Shown: positions 8,339-17,904, numbered from the stretch's first letter. The stretch: DNA of 64,000 bases from a bacterium (GCA_016125045.1 WGML01000003.1:185041-249040); one strand, 5' to 3'. A program made the numbers and translations. Notes: a model not told the origin generated them from the letters alone.

Positions 8339-9457
8339 ATGAGCGAGACAAAGGGCTTTGCAGCGCCGGGTTTTGAAGCCGTCCGCGAGGCGTTCGAAGC
8401 GAATTTCGCGGCGGACCTCGAACTCGGCGCGGGCTTCGCCGCTTTCATCGGCGACGAGCCGGTTGTGGACTTGTGGGGAGGCTGGCGCGACCGTGGGCGC
8501 ACTCTGCCATGGGAAAGCGACACGCTGGTCCCGGTCTATTCCACCACCAAGCCGATTGCGGGGCTGGTGATCGCACGGCTCGTCGGGCAGGGCATCATCG
8601 ACTATGAGCGGCCGTTGAGCGCCTACTGGCCGGAATTCGCGGCCGCCGGGAAGGGCGAGTACACCGTCGCCGAAGCGCTGTCACACCAGGCTGGAGTGCC
8701 TGGATTTCCTGACCCGATTGACAAGGATCTTTGGCTCGATCCGCCGGCGCTCGCCGTGGCCCTCGCGCATCTCGCGCCGATGTGGCCGCGGGGCGAGGGC
8801 TCGGGCTATCACCCGCTGACCCATGGCTACATCGCAGGCGAACTGGTGCGTCGAGCGTCCGATCGCACGCTCGGGACCATCCTACGCGAGGAGATTTGCG
8901 GTCCGCTCGGGATCGATTTCCACATCGGCACCCCGGCGCGGGAGCATGCGCGATGCGCAGAGCTTCAGAAGCCAACCCAGGCTCCCCGGTTCGGCGCCAT
9001 GAACGCTGCGATACGGGCGGCTTTCCTCGAACCCTGGTCGGCGCCGACGCGCGGCGGCGCCGCCTGGCGGGAGGCGGAGATCCCGTCGGCAAATGGCCAT
9101 GGCACCGCCCGCTCGACCGCAAAGCTGTTTTCCGCCATAGCGCAAAAGGGGCGTCTTGACGGGGTCACCGTCGTCAGCCGCGACGCCTGGGACGCGTTCG
9201 TTCGGCTGCGGGTGAGCGGGCCCGAACGCGTCTTGCCCGAGACGGTTACATTCGCCGCAGGCGTCATGGTCAACACAAACACCATCTATGGTCCCAATCC
9301 GGAGACGCTTTGGCACTCCGGTTGGGGTGGGTCAGGCGCCTTCGCCGATCCTGATCTGGGGCTCGCGGCTGCCTATGTGATGAATCGGCAGGGCTCTGAT
9401 CTGTTGCGTGATGCGCGGAGGGACCGGCTGATCGATGCGCTCTATGCGTCGCTCTGA
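8339..9457 (+). CDS. Serine hydrolase of the beta-lactamase class C / EstB esterase family
   Basis: The start at 8339 gives 372 residues without a signal peptide. The S-x-x-K nucleophile motif is STTK at residues 68-71, and the C-terminal third-motif region reads WHSGWGGSG (H-x-G type). The second motif region has YHPLTHGYIAGEL, a form common in EstB-type esterases. These proteins are usually esterases or peptidases, not drug-resistance enzymes, and no signal peptide argues for a cytoplasmic place. It is the second gene after pdxY and is followed by a strong intrinsic terminator. Substrate unknown. Confidence 0.85.
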   Translation: MSETKGFAAPGFEAVREAFEANFAADLELGAGFAAFIGDEPVVDLWGGWRDRGRTLPWESDTLVPVYSTTKPIAGLVIARLVGQGIIDYERPLSAYWPEFAAAGKGEYTVAEALSHQAGVPGFPDPIDKDLWLDPPALAVALAHLAPMWPRGEGSGYHPLTHGYIAGELVRRASDRTLGTILREEICGPLGIDFHIGTPAREHARCAELQKPTQAPRFGAMNAAIRAAFLEPWSAPTRGGAAWREAEIPSANGHGTARSTAKLFSAIAQKGRLDGVTVVSRDAWDAFVRLRVSGPERVLPETVTFAAGVMVNTNTIYGPNPETLWHSGWGGSGAFADPDLGLAAAYVMNRQGSDLLRDARRDRLIDALYASL

Positions 9458-9548
9458 TGCGAGTGGGGTGAGGCCTCGCCTCCCGTGGCACGGGAGTTGC
9501 TGACTGATCCTCAAGTGTTCGTCTTTCGACGCTTGGCATGGACCTTCG

Positions 9549-9585
9549 CCCCGCCTCCGGCGTCTCCGGACGCGGGGCTTTTTTT
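9549..9585 (+). terminator. Rho-independent terminator after the pdxY-hydrolase unit
   Basis: CCCCGC pairs with GCGGGG (9549-9554 / 9572-9577), followed inward by TCCGG/CCGGA after one mismatch, with a 5-nt loop. A run of seven T residues follows (9579-9585). It lies about 90 bp after the hydrolase stop in plus orientation. Confidence 0.8.
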
Positions 9586-9611
9586 CGAGGTCTCGATCAC
9601 AAATTGCAGGT

Positions 9612-10631
9612 TCAGCGCGCCAGGAGCCCGCGTGACAGGGCGATTTCTGCCGTCATGACGAGGTTGAGCGCCGAGCCCTTGCGCAGGGCGTCCGCGACCA
9701 CCCAGAGCGACAGGCCGTGATCGACCGAGGTGTCCGCGCGGATGCGGGAAATGAACACCGCCCACTCGCCGACCGTCTCGACGGGCGTCACCACGCCTTC
9801 CTCGTTGTGCTTGTCGACCACCATGAGTCCGGGCGACTCCCGAAGGAGGGCGCGGGCGTCTCCCGCCGGAAGGTGCGACGCAAGCTCCAGATGAACCGCC
9901 GCGCCATGTCCGACGAAGACCGGTGTCTGCACGCACGTCGCGACCGCGAGAATGTCGGGGTCCAGCACCTTCTGAAGCTCGAAAACGATCGAGGCCTCTT
10001 CGTCGGTGGCGCCATCGGGCCGGACGTCGCCGATCTGCGGTATGACATTGAAGGCGATCTGCTTGGCGAACACTCGTGGTTCGGGAGCCTGGTTCACGTA
10101 GACGCCCTTGGTCTGAACCCAGAGCTCATCCATCGCCTCGCGGCCTCCGCTTGACACGGATTGGTAGGTCGCGATGACGGCGCGCTCGATTCCGGCGGCG
10201 TCATGGATCGGCTTGAGCGCAATCGCGAGTTGCGCCGCGACGGGGCCGGGAATCGCGATGATCCGGCCTGTTGGGCCGGCGGCGAGCACGCTGGCATTCA
10301 CATCCGCGACGATGAGCGGGACGGTCGGGTCGCGGCGAAAGGCGCTGGACGAGTCGATGACAAGCGCCCCCGCCTCGGCTATCGGGCGCACCCACTTGCG
10401 CGACAGCTCCATGCCGCCGGTTGCAAGGCAGATCGAGATTCTGGACCAGTCGACGCCCTCGACGTCGCGCATCTTGAGGGTGCGGTCGCCATAGCTCACT
10501 TCCGCGCCGATGTCCTTTCGGCTCGCGACCGCGATCACGTCCTCAACGGGAAAGTCCCGCTCTTCGAGACAGGAAAGGACCTCGCGCCCGAGTTGGGAGC
10601 CGGCGCCAAGCACGGCGAGCTTCGTCGACAT
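9612..10631 (-). CDS. Aspartate-semialdehyde dehydrogenase homologue lacking the catalytic cysteine
   Basis: The fold and length (339 residues from the ATG at 10631, preceded by AAAGGA) are those of Asd, which makes aspartate semialdehyde for lysine, threonine and methionine. Conserved segments include VIDSSSAFRRDPTVPLI, ALKPIHDAAGIERAVIATYQ, IAFNVIPQIG and DHGLSLWVVADALRKGSALN. However, the active-site motif NCST reads GPVA, so the nucleophile is Pro130, and the substrate-binding arginine (R-x6-H motif) is Gln235. The conserved Gln157 and His242 remain. As in E. coli Usg, an Asd relative also without the cysteine, normal catalysis is not expected. It lies at the place where asd normally follows leuB. 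Confidence 0.85.
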   Translation of the reverse strand: MSTKLAVLGAGSQLGREVLSCLEERDFPVEDVIAVASRKDIGAEVSYGDRTLKMRDVEGVDWSRISICLATGGMELSRKWVRPIAEAGALVIDSSSAFRRDPTVPLIVADVNASVLAAGPTGRIIAIPGPVAAQLAIALKPIHDAAGIERAVIATYQSVSSGGREAMDELWVQTKGVYVNQAPEPRVFAKQIAFNVIPQIGDVRPDGATDEEASIVFELQKVLDPDILAVATCVQTPVFVGHGAAVHLELASHLPAGDARALLRESPGLMVVDKHNEEGVVTPVETVGEWAVFISRIRADTSVDHGLSLWVVADALRKGSALNLVMTAEIALSRGLLAR

Positions 10632-10804
10632 CATTGGTCCTTTCACGCCCCTGCGACCTTCGCCGGGGCCCCGCGCGTCAATTGGGTCCGTTTTCCGGCT
10701 TGGAAGCCGATCACTTACGTAATACGCAACCGCTATCGCGTTGAGTCCCGCGCCGGAAAGGGCTTCCGGTCACCTATGTCACACATCCTCCGCAGAGTTC
10801 CGCA

Positions 10805-11182
10805 ATGTCAGAGATATCGACGCTCGTTCGCAAATATGTCGATCGATACAACTCCGGCGACGTGGAGGGGATGCTGGCTCTTTGTCACGACGACGTGGTT
10901 TTTGAAACCGTGGCGAGCCTCGGCGGCGAGATGCGGATCGACGGCAAGGACGACATGCGCGACATTCTGATCGCCACGACACGGGCCTTCCGCGGCCGCT
11001 CCCACAAGATCATTTCTCTCATCAGCGAGGCCGACCGCGCGGCCGCAGAGACCATGTTCTCGGGCGTCGCGACCGCTGAGCTTGCACACGATGTGAGGGA
11101 GGGAGACACAGTCTCCATCCGCGGCGTGACGGTGTTTGAGCGGCGCGACGACAAGTTCGTTCGCATCAGCGACTATAGCTGA
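10805..11182 (+). CDS. SnoaL/NTF2-like small protein
   Basis: A 125-residue protein with the alpha+beta cone layout of the NTF2-like superfamily: an N-terminal helix ([19 protein letters not shown]), the strand [10 protein letters not shown], a middle helix, and C-terminal strands ending [18 protein letters not shown]. Family members are either steroid-isomerase/cyclase-like enzymes or ligand-binding proteins; nothing shows which applies here. It is divergent from the Asd-like gene (gap about 170 bp, which contains a TTACGTAA palindrome at 10715-10722). Its 3' end overlaps that of the convergent leuB gene by ten bases. Confidence 0.78.
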   Translation: MSEISTLVRKYVDRYNSGDVEGMLALCHDDVVFETVASLGGEMRIDGKDDMRDILIATTRAFRGRSHKIISLISEADRAAAETMFSGVATAELAHDVREGDTVSIRGVTVFERRDDKFVRISDYS

Positions 11183-12252
11183 TCGAGCGCCTTCAGGACC
11201 GCATCGCCCATCTGGCGGGTCGACAGCGCGCCGCCGATGTCGCGGGTCGCGGCCCCGGACGCGAGCGCCCGCTCGACCGCCTGCCGCACGCGGTCGGCGG
11301 CCGGGGCGCGGTCGAGGCTCCAGCGCAGCGCCATTTCGAGCGAGAGGATCGCCGCGCAGGGGTTGGCGACGCCCTGGCCGGCGATGTCCGGCGCGGAGCC
11401 GTGCACCGGCTCGTAAAGGCCTGGCGTCCCGGGGTCGCCGAGGGCAGCCGACGGCAGCATCCCGATCGAGCCCGTGAGCATGGCCGCCTCATCAGAAAGG
11501 ATGTCGCCGAAGAGGTTGTCGGCGAGGATCACATTGAGGGTGCGGGGCGCGCGCACGAGGTGCATGGCGCAGGCGTCGGCGTACATGTGGGCGAGCGGCA
11601 CGTCGCTGAACTGCTCGGCGTGGAGCCGCGTCACCTCCTCGCGCCAGAGCACGCCCGTTTCCATCACATTCGCCTTGTCGCATGACAAGACTCCTGAATA
11701 TGCAGTGTTTTTTCGAGGCCGACTGCGGGCGAGCTCAAACGCCACACGGGCCACGCGGCGGATCTCGGTGCTGGTGTAGACTTGGCTGTCGAGGCCGCGG
11801 CGGGTCCCGTCGGCGAGTGTCTCGATCCCCCTTGGCTCGCCAAAATAGACGCCCGAGGTGAGCTCGCGCACGATCATGATGTCGAGCCCCTCCACCAGGT
11901 CGCGCTTCAGGGCGGAGGCGTCGGCGAGGGCGGGGAAGCACACGGCCGGGCGCAGATTCGCGTAGACGTCGAGCCCCTTGCGGAGCCCGAGAAGACCGGC
12001 TTCGGGCCTGAGATTCCTGGAGATTCCTTCCCATTTGGGGCCGCCGACGGCGCCCATGAGGATGGCGTTCGAGGCCCGTGCGCGCGCGAGCGTGGCGGCG
12101 GTGAGCGGCTCGCCGTGGGCGTCGATGCTGGCCCCGCCAAGGAGCCCGAGTTCGAGGCCGAGATCGGGGGCGACGCGCTCGGCCACCCGCCGCGCCTCGG
12201 CGATCACCTCCGGTCCGACGCCGTCACCTGGCAGGAGAAGCAGCGTCTGCAT
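11173..12252 (-). CDS. leuB: 3-isopropylmalate dehydrogenase
   Basis: LeuB oxidatively decarboxylates 3-isopropylmalate in leucine synthesis. At 359 residues it has normal length and the standard motifs: [38 protein letters not shown], a catalytic DKANVMETG and [16 protein letters not shown]. One region is odd: immediately before DKANV the usual KVTSV-type strand is replaced by TAYSGVLSC, about four residues longer, encoded by AT-rich DNA (11680-11720) that carries an inverted copy of GACAAG. The frame stays open. Order leuC-leuD-leuB is kept on this strand but with intervening genes. Activity of this variant is uncertain. Confidence 0.95.
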   Translation of the reverse strand: MQTLLLLPGDGVGPEVIAEARRVAERVAPDLGLELGLLGGASIDAHGEPLTAATLARARASNAILMGAVGGPKWEGISRNLRPEAGLLGLRKGLDVYANLRPAVCFPALADASALKRDLVEGLDIMIVRELTSGVYFGEPRGIETLADGTRRGLDSQVYTSTEIRRVARVAFELARSRPRKNTAYSGVLSCDKANVMETGVLWREEVTRLHAEQFSDVPLAHMYADACAMHLVRAPRTLNVILADNLFGDILSDEAAMLTGSIGMLPSAALGDPGTPGLYEPVHGSAPDIAGQGVANPCAAILSLEMALRWSLDRAPAADRVRQAVERALASGAATRDIGGALSTRQMGDAVLKALDQL

Positions 12253-12314
12253 GAGGGGGCCTTCCGGAGTCTGGAGTGATGTTTGAGGCGTGTTCGGGCG
12301 GGGTTCGAGGCGGG

Positions 12315-12983
12315 TCAGAGCGCGTTGAGTCGGTCGAGCGCCTGTCCAGCAGCGGGTACGCCCGCATCCGCCGCCCGCTTATACCATAGCCGGGCGCGAT
12401 CGGGATCAGAAATCGGCCCGGATTCATAGAGTTGCGCGGCGGAGAACATGGCCTCCGGGGAGCCGGCCTCGGCCGCCTGCTCGATCCATCTCATCCCCCT
12501 GACGGGGTCGGCCGGGAAACCGGCCAGACCTGAGGATATCGCCCGGCCTATCCACAACTGGGCCTCGGGAAGACCGGATTCGGCGGATTTTCCGGCGAGC
12601 ATCCGACCGCGTTCCTGCTCGGCCGGGTCGGCCGATCGGGTGAGGGGGAGGGCGATGTGGAACATGGCCCAAGGGTTCCCGGCGTCGGCGAGCGCCCGGA
12701 GGCGGGGCTCGTCACGGGCGGCGAGGGCGGTGGTGAAGGCGCCTTCGGGGTCAGCGGCGTCGGTCTCGGCCTGGGCAAGCTCGGCGTCGGCGGCGGCGGC
12801 CTCGTCGAGCCGGCTCTGAAGCTCCTCGGCGGCTTGCTCGTCGCCGGCCTCGGCGCGGCCCTGAAGTTCACCGCCCTCCATGGCGGCGTAGTCGATCGCC
12901 TCGGGCTCGCTGCAGGCGGCGAGCCCGAGGGCGAGGGCGGCGACGGGCCACAGCGGGCGGGGGACGCGTCTTGTCTGGCGCAT
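12315..12983 (-). CDS. SEL1-repeat lipoprotein
   Basis: A lipobox (LGLAAC, Cys24) follows a basic, hydrophobic signal sequence, so the 222-residue product is probably a lipoprotein facing the periplasm. A charged, alanine-rich helical stretch follows (about residues 30-85), then three or four SEL1-type repeats ([52 protein letters not shown]). Such repeats make superhelical scaffolds for protein contacts. It precedes leuB by 62 bp on the same strand but has no evident link to leucine synthesis. Partner unknown. Confidence 0.8.
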   Translation of the reverse strand: MRQTRRVPRPLWPVAALALGLAACSEPEAIDYAAMEGGELQGRAEAGDEQAAEELQSRLDEAAAADAELAQAETDAADPEGAFTTALAARDEPRLRALADAGNPWAMFHIALPLTRSADPAEQERGRMLAGKSAESGLPEAQLWIGRAISSGLAGFPADPVRGMRWIEQAAEAGSPEAMFSAAQLYESGPISDPDRARLWYKRAADAGVPAAGQALDRLNAL

Positions 12984-13058
12984 GGGGTCTGCTCATCGGG
13001 GCGAGGGGCGAGTGCTCTCCCGCGCGGGGCGGGCTGTCAAGGCGGCGAGGGGGTGACA

Positions 13059-15821
13059 TCAATCGACCAGCGCGCGGGCGCGCATCGCCTCGTAGAGGGC
13101 GAAGAGGTGTTCGACGCGCTCGCGCTCGCTTTCGAAGCGCCTGGCGCGATAGAGCCGGTCCACGGCGCGATCGTTGGCGCGGTGGGCGGCGCGCAGGTCA
13201 GCGGGCATGGTGTCGGGATCGTACAAGTCCGCGAGCGTGGCGCCGGGATGCGCAGCGCGCGCATCGAGGATCGCTTGCCCGGTGGCGGAGAGCGCGGCTT
13301 CGGCCTTCGCGTCGAGCGGCGGCATCGGGAAGGTGTTGTAGACGAGACCGATAGCGTAGCGGTAGTCGCTCTTCAGTCGGCCGCCGACGTGACGCAGCCA
13401 GCTCATGTGCATGGCGGAGGTCAACACCGCGAACATGGGCAGAGTAGCGTTCTCAACGATACGCACGAGATTGCTAGGAACAACCGGCGGCGCGAGCCAG
13501 CCGATGGGGGCGTAGTCGCGGCGTTCGGAGCTGACCTCCGGTATGACCAAGAATGGTGCGGTGGGGATCACCTCGACATTATACTTCGCGGGAGAATCGG
13601 CGATTGCGAGCGTGCTTGATCTTTGACTCAGGCGCCGAAAGGCTCTGACCGCTTGCATCCGTTCCACTACGCGAGGAAGTTCGCGGATCTCCTGTGGCGA
13701 CGCATTTTGCAGGGCCAGAATCCAGCGCCGCCGCCCGTTGATGTATTCCTCCGCGCCAACATAAGGACGCATGAATCGTTCAGCGCCCGGCTCCGACCGC
13801 AAGAACTCCGCTCGAGCCGGTTCGTCGAAAATGTAGTTGCCGGCGTCGATCGGTTGGGACCCACTGAGGAGTCGTGGCAATCCGTTCAGCGCCCGTGAGG
13901 TTTCCTCCACCACAAGATGCCGATCCGCGAGCCCGCCCGCGTTCACAAGATAGGGACTCAGCGCCGGGCAGCGGGTCTCCTCGGGCTCGCCATTGATGTC
14001 GGGATAGGAGAAGAGGCGCTTCGCCTCCGGCTCGTCATCGTGCTTGGCAAGCCCGATGATCACGACATGCACGTGCGCCTTGCCGCGCGCGTCCGACCCC
14101 CATGCGAAGGTGCGGTGAGCAAAGGCGATCTCCAGCCTGCAGCGCTCGAACACGAGCGGCCATAGCTGGGCGACCTGTTCCCCCTGGGTGATGGAGTTGG
14201 TGGCGACGAAGCCGATGCGGATCGGCTTTTCCGTGCGGTTCACATAAGCGCCCGCCTTCAGGACCCATGCGGTCACATAGTCGAGCGTGCCTCCCGAGCC
14301 GCCAAGCCCCGCAATCCTCCGCACCTGCTCGCGCTGGGCGGGGGTCTGGAATTTCGCGCCGATGAAGGGCGGGTTGCCGAGAATGTAGCTGCAATCCTCG
14401 GGCGGCAGGACGGCCTCCCAGTCAAGCTCCAGAGCGTCGGCGTGGCGGATGTGCGGCGCCGCGCGCAGGGGAATGCGGGCGTAGTTATGACCGAAGGCGA
14501 GGCTGAGCTCATTGTTCATGATGTGGTCCATCATCCACATCGCGGCACGCGCGATCTCGGCGGGGAACTCGCCAAGCTCGACTCCATAGAACCGATCAAC
14601 ATCGATGCGCGACAGACGCGCGGCGTCCAGCTCCAACTGGTCCCCGGCGCGCAGCTGTTTCAGGAGGTCGATCTCGAGACGGCGCAACTCGCGATAGGCG
14701 ATGATCAGGAAGTTTCCGCAGCCGCAGGCGGGATCGAAGATGCGCAAGGACGCGAGTTTCAGATGGATCGCCTCGAGCACCTGGGTACGTCCGCGCTTGA
14801 GGCCGCAGGCATGGTCGAACTCCGCCCGCAGGTCATCCATGAACAGCGGGCCGATGACCTTGAGGATGTTCTTCTCGGTCGTGTAGTGCGCGCCGACCGC
14901 GCGTCGCTCCCTCGCGTCCATCACCGACTGGAAGAGCGATCCGAATATCGCCGGGGAGATCGGCGACCAGTCGAAGAGGGCGGCGTCGATCAACGCGGCG
15001 CGCATGTCGCTGTTGAAGTGCGGGATACGGGTGACGCCGGAAAACAGCTCGCCATTGACATAGGGGAAGGCGGCGAGGTCCTCGTCGAGGTTGCGGAAGC
15101 GCGCATCCTCCGGGGTGTTGAGCGTCTGGAAAAGCTCCGCAAGCTTGCCGCCGAGATCGCCGCCATCCTCGGCGGTGCGCTGCTCGATGAAATCGAGGAA
15201 CAGGTTGCGCGGCTCGAAGACGCCGGTGTCGTCCGCGAACAGGCAGAACACGATGCGCACGAGGAAGCGTTCAAGATCGTGGCCCGTGAAGCCGGACGCC
15301 TCCAGCTCATCATGCAGCCTGCCGACCAGTTCGGCGGCCTTGATGTTGACGGGGTCCTGATCCTTGAAGGAGTGGCGCTTGGCGCCAAGGACGAAGCCGA
15401 ACTTGTCGATGTGTCGCGGAAGATCGGCGAGTGGAAAGGTGATCGTTTCGCCAGTGTCGAGGTCCCTGAGATCGAAGGTCTGAAAATCGCTGGCGAGAAT
15501 ATAGCGCGGGCGTTGGGGTTCCGGGATGGCGAGGAAATACTCCTCGGCCTGAATGTGGGCTCTCGCAAGGTCGCGCCCGGCGCTCTTCTGCTCGACCAGA
15601 AGGACCTTGGGCATGAAGAGGTCGATGAAGCCGGCGGTGTCGTTCAAGCGCCTGACGCGGGTTTCGTAGTTGGCGACGGAGCGGCGCTTGACGCCGAAGA
15701 TCGCGAAGAAGTCGTTGTAGAAGCTCTGCGTCTCGCCCTTCTCATAGGCGGCGTCGCGCCACTCCCGGGCGAATTCCGCCGCGCGGGCGCGCATCTCGTT
15801 CCAGCTCAGGCGCAACGTCAT
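13059..15821 (-). CDS. MmeI-like type IIL restriction-modification enzyme (fused nuclease-adenine methylase)
   Basis: A single 920-residue chain, close to the length of MmeI. The N-terminal nuclease motif D67-x9-E77-x-K79 (GFIDLFMPKVLLVEQKSAG) has exactly the D-X9-EXK spacing of the MmeI group. The gamma-class N6-adenine methylase follows, with SAM motif FDPACGCGNF (near residue 360) and catalytic motif NPPF (near residue 480). The remaining part should hold the target-recognition domain and C-terminal helices. Such enzymes cut at a fixed distance from an asymmetric site and protect host DNA by methylating one strand. No separate methylase or specificity gene is needed or seen. It lies between leuD and leuB; its 3' third has lower GC than the flanks. 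Confidence 0.88.
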   Translation of the reverse strand: MTLRLSWNEMRARAAEFAREWRDAAYEKGETQSFYNDFFAIFGVKRRSVANYETRVRRLNDTAGFIDLFMPKVLLVEQKSAGRDLARAHIQAEEYFLAIPEPQRPRYILASDFQTFDLRDLDTGETITFPLADLPRHIDKFGFVLGAKRHSFKDQDPVNIKAAELVGRLHDELEASGFTGHDLERFLVRIVFCLFADDTGVFEPRNLFLDFIEQRTAEDGGDLGGKLAELFQTLNTPEDARFRNLDEDLAAFPYVNGELFSGVTRIPHFNSDMRAALIDAALFDWSPISPAIFGSLFQSVMDARERRAVGAHYTTEKNILKVIGPLFMDDLRAEFDHACGLKRGRTQVLEAIHLKLASLRIFDPACGCGNFLIIAYRELRRLEIDLLKQLRAGDQLELDAARLSRIDVDRFYGVELGEFPAEIARAAMWMMDHIMNNELSLAFGHNYARIPLRAAPHIRHADALELDWEAVLPPEDCSYILGNPPFIGAKFQTPAQREQVRRIAGLGGSGGTLDYVTAWVLKAGAYVNRTEKPIRIGFVATNSITQGEQVAQLWPLVFERCRLEIAFAHRTFAWGSDARGKAHVHVVIIGLAKHDDEPEAKRLFSYPDINGEPEETRCPALSPYLVNAGGLADRHLVVEETSRALNGLPRLLSGSQPIDAGNYIFDEPARAEFLRSEPGAERFMRPYVGAEEYINGRRRWILALQNASPQEIRELPRVVERMQAVRAFRRLSQRSSTLAIADSPAKYNVEVIPTAPFLVIPEVSSERRDYAPIGWLAPPVVPSNLVRIVENATLPMFAVLTSAMHMSWLRHVGGRLKSDYRYAIGLVYNTFPMPPLDAKAEAALSATGQAILDARAAHPGATLADLYDPDTMPADLRAAHRANDRAVDRLYRARRFESERERVEHLFALYEAMRARALVD

Positions 15822-15924
15822 CTCCCCCCGGTGCGGAGCTTATCTTGGCCTTGCAAGGCGGAGGTCACAAGGTGAATCGGAAGGGGCTGCGAACGGGCTT
15901 CCGAACGGGGCGGCGTCTCGGCTG

Positions 15925-17238
15925 TCAAGGCGGCGAGGGGGCCTTGGCGCGCTCGGCGGCGCGCAGCACGCGGAGGAAATTGCCGCCCCAGATTTTTCGG
16001 ATGTCGTCTTGCGAATAGCCGCGGCGGACGAGCCCGATGGTGACGGCGAGGGACTCGCTTGCGTCCTGGTAGCCGTCGATGCCGCTGCCGTGATTGAAGT
16101 CGGTTCCGATCCCGACATGGTCGACGCCGATGCGCTTCACGATGTAGTCGATGTGGTCGATCATGAGGTCGACCGTGGCGGGGCCGAGCGCTTCCCGGAT
16201 GGCGGTGGTGAAGGTTTCGCGCGCCGCGGGGTCCGGCAGCTCCCAATAGAGTTCGTAAGGGTAGGAGTAGGCGGCGGGGAGGCCCGCCGCGCTGCGCGCC
16301 TTCGCGATGGCGTCGAGCTTCTCGGGGGTCGAGAAATTGATCAGGTAGGCCGCGAACGGCGCCACGTGGATGACGCCGCCGGTCTCGCCGATGCGGTCAA
16401 TCTCCTCATCGGACAGGTTTCGCGTCGCGTCCGAGATCGCGCGCACGTTCGAATGGCTGGCGATGACCGGCGTCTTCGAGCGGGCGATCGTCGCGAGCGT
16501 CGAGGCCTTCGACGCCTGGGACACATCGACGACGCCGCCAAGCGCGTTGATCCGGTCGACCGCCGCAAGGCCGAGCACGGACAGGCCTTCAGGCGAGTCC
16601 GGTTCGTAGAGCCCGGTCGCCGGATCGTGGAAAGGCCGTGACGAGTCGGAAAAATCATTGTGCGCGAGGTGGTTCAGCGCGAACACCCTGACGCCGGCCT
16701 CATAGAATGCGTCGAGACTGGCGACGTCGCCCTGAAGCGCCCGTGCGTTCTGGAAGCCCAGGATCAACGCGGTCTTGCCGCTTTCGCGGACCGCCTCGAT
16801 CTCGTCGGCGGAGGTTGCAATCGCCACCTCGTCAGGGTGTTCGGCGGCCAGCGTGCGAATGGCCGCGAGCTTCTCGTCCGCCTCGGCGCGGGCTTCGGCG
16901 TCGCCCTCCGGGGTCCGGGGGCCGGGCCCGACGGCGATCGCCATGACCACAGCGCCGACGCCGCCGGCCTTCAGCTTGGCGGGGGCGACCCTTGATGTTC
17001 CGTCGGCGCTGAGAAAGTTGGCGGCGGTCGACGGCAAGACGACGTCGGCATGGGCGTCAAGCACGAGACTTTGCTCGTGGGCGGCGCGCGCGCGTTCGAT
17101 CCGTTCGGCCTCGGTCGGCGGCGTCTGCTCTTGCGAGGTGGTCTCCGCGGGCGAGCAGGCGAGCAGGGCGGCGGTAAGGGCGAAGGATGCGCAGAGCCGT
17201 CCCACGGTTCGGCGAGAGACAGGGGTGAAGCGGATCAT
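15925..17238 (-). CDS. Membrane dipeptidase (renal dipeptidase, peptidase M19), lipoprotein
   Basis: A signal sequence ends in a lipobox (ALLACS, Cys28). The M19 family zinc sites are present: the H-x-D motif in LDAHADVVLPS near residue 60, a bridging glutamate region, HSNVRAISDATRNLSD, and the C-terminal DHVGIGTDFNHGSGIDG. At 437 residues it is of normal family length with its leader. M19 enzymes hydrolyse dipeptides, including D-residue or dehydropeptide substrates, here probably in the periplasm. It lies 60 bp downstream of leuD on the same strand, but a functional link to leucine synthesis is not apparent. Confidence 0.9.
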   Translation of the reverse strand: MIRFTPVSRRTVGRLCASFALTAALLACSPAETTSQEQTPPTEAERIERARAAHEQSLVLDAHADVVLPSTAANFLSADGTSRVAPAKLKAGGVGAVVMAIAVGPGPRTPEGDAEARAEADEKLAAIRTLAAEHPDEVAIATSADEIEAVRESGKTALILGFQNARALQGDVASLDAFYEAGVRVFALNHLAHNDFSDSSRPFHDPATGLYEPDSPEGLSVLGLAAVDRINALGGVVDVSQASKASTLATIARSKTPVIASHSNVRAISDATRNLSDEEIDRIGETGGVIHVAPFAAYLINFSTPEKLDAIAKARSAAGLPAAYSYPYELYWELPDPAARETFTTAIREALGPATVDLMIDHIDYIVKRIGVDHVGIGTDFNHGSGIDGYQDASESLAVTIGLVRRGYSQDDIRKIWGGNFLRVLRAAERAKAPSPP

Positions 17239-17298
17239 TGCGGACGACTCCAGGGGTGAAGACCAGCCTTAAGCCGGCAAGGGTCAGGCGAGCCAGCG

Positions 17299-17904
17299 TC
17301 AGGCGAGCCAGGGTCGGGAGAGCGCGCGTTGGCGTTCGAACGCGGCGATGTCGCTCTCATGGGTAAGCGTCTCGCCGATCTCGTCCAGGCCCGCAAGGAG
17401 CGACGCCTTGCGGCCGGGGTCGATCTCGAAGCTGTGGGACGATCCGTCGGGCGCGGTCACCTGCTGGCGTTCCAGATCGATGGTGAAGACATGATTGGGG
17501 CCGCCCGCCTGCTGCATCAGGTCCTCAACGACGGGAGCGGGCAGGACGACGGGCAGGAGTCCGTTCTTGAAACAGTTGTTGTAGAAAATATCGGCGAAGG
17601 ACGGTGCGATGACGCAGGTCAGCCCCTGATCGATCAGCGCCCAGGGCGCATGCTCCCGCGAGGACCCGCAGCCGAAATTCTCCCGCGCGATGAGGATGCG
17701 GGCATTGGCGTGTTCCGGCCGGTTGAGCACGAAGTCCGGGTCGGGCGCTCCGTCGGGCTTCGTCTTCAGCTCGTGAAACAGACCCTTGGCGAGCCCCTCG
17801 CGGCTCACTGTCTTCAGGAACTGCTTCGGGATGATCATGTCGGTGTCGACATTCGCCATCGGTAGCGGCGCGGCGCCGCCCGACAGGCGGACGAAAGGTT
17901 TCAT
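17299..17904 (-). CDS. leuD: 3-isopropylmalate dehydratase small subunit
   Basis: LeuD pairs with LeuC to isomerise 2-isopropylmalate to 3-isopropylmalate. The start at 17904 gives 201 residues, the typical length. Marks are [16 protein letters not shown], the substrate-specificity region [32 protein letters not shown] and a C-terminal RPWLA. The LeuC gene lies about 5.8 kb upstream on the same strand, which is unusual because the two subunits are normally adjacent. Upstream, 32 bp away, is the VOC protein gene on the same strand. Confidence 0.96.
   Translation of the reverse strand: MKPFVRLSGGAAPLPMANVDTDMIIPKQFLKTVSREGLAKGLFHELKTKPDGAPDPDFVLNRPEHANARILIARENFGCGSSREHAPWALIDQGLTCVIAPSFADIFYNNCFKNGLLPVVLPAPVVEDLMQQAGGPNHVFTIDLERQQVTAPDGSSHSFEIDPGRKASLLAGLDEIGETLTHESDIAAFERQRALSRPWLA

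Noticed and set aside
7309..8523. In-frame upstream extension of the CitE-like gene (total 700 codons)
   Set aside because: The extension is antisense to the pyridoxal kinase gene, is Arg-rich, and the family N terminus begins exactly at the ATG at 7308.
14442..15875. 477-codon plus-strand frame within the MmeI-like gene
   Set aside because: The minus-strand product shows nuclease and methylase motifs at correct spacing; the plus-strand frame is a shadow.
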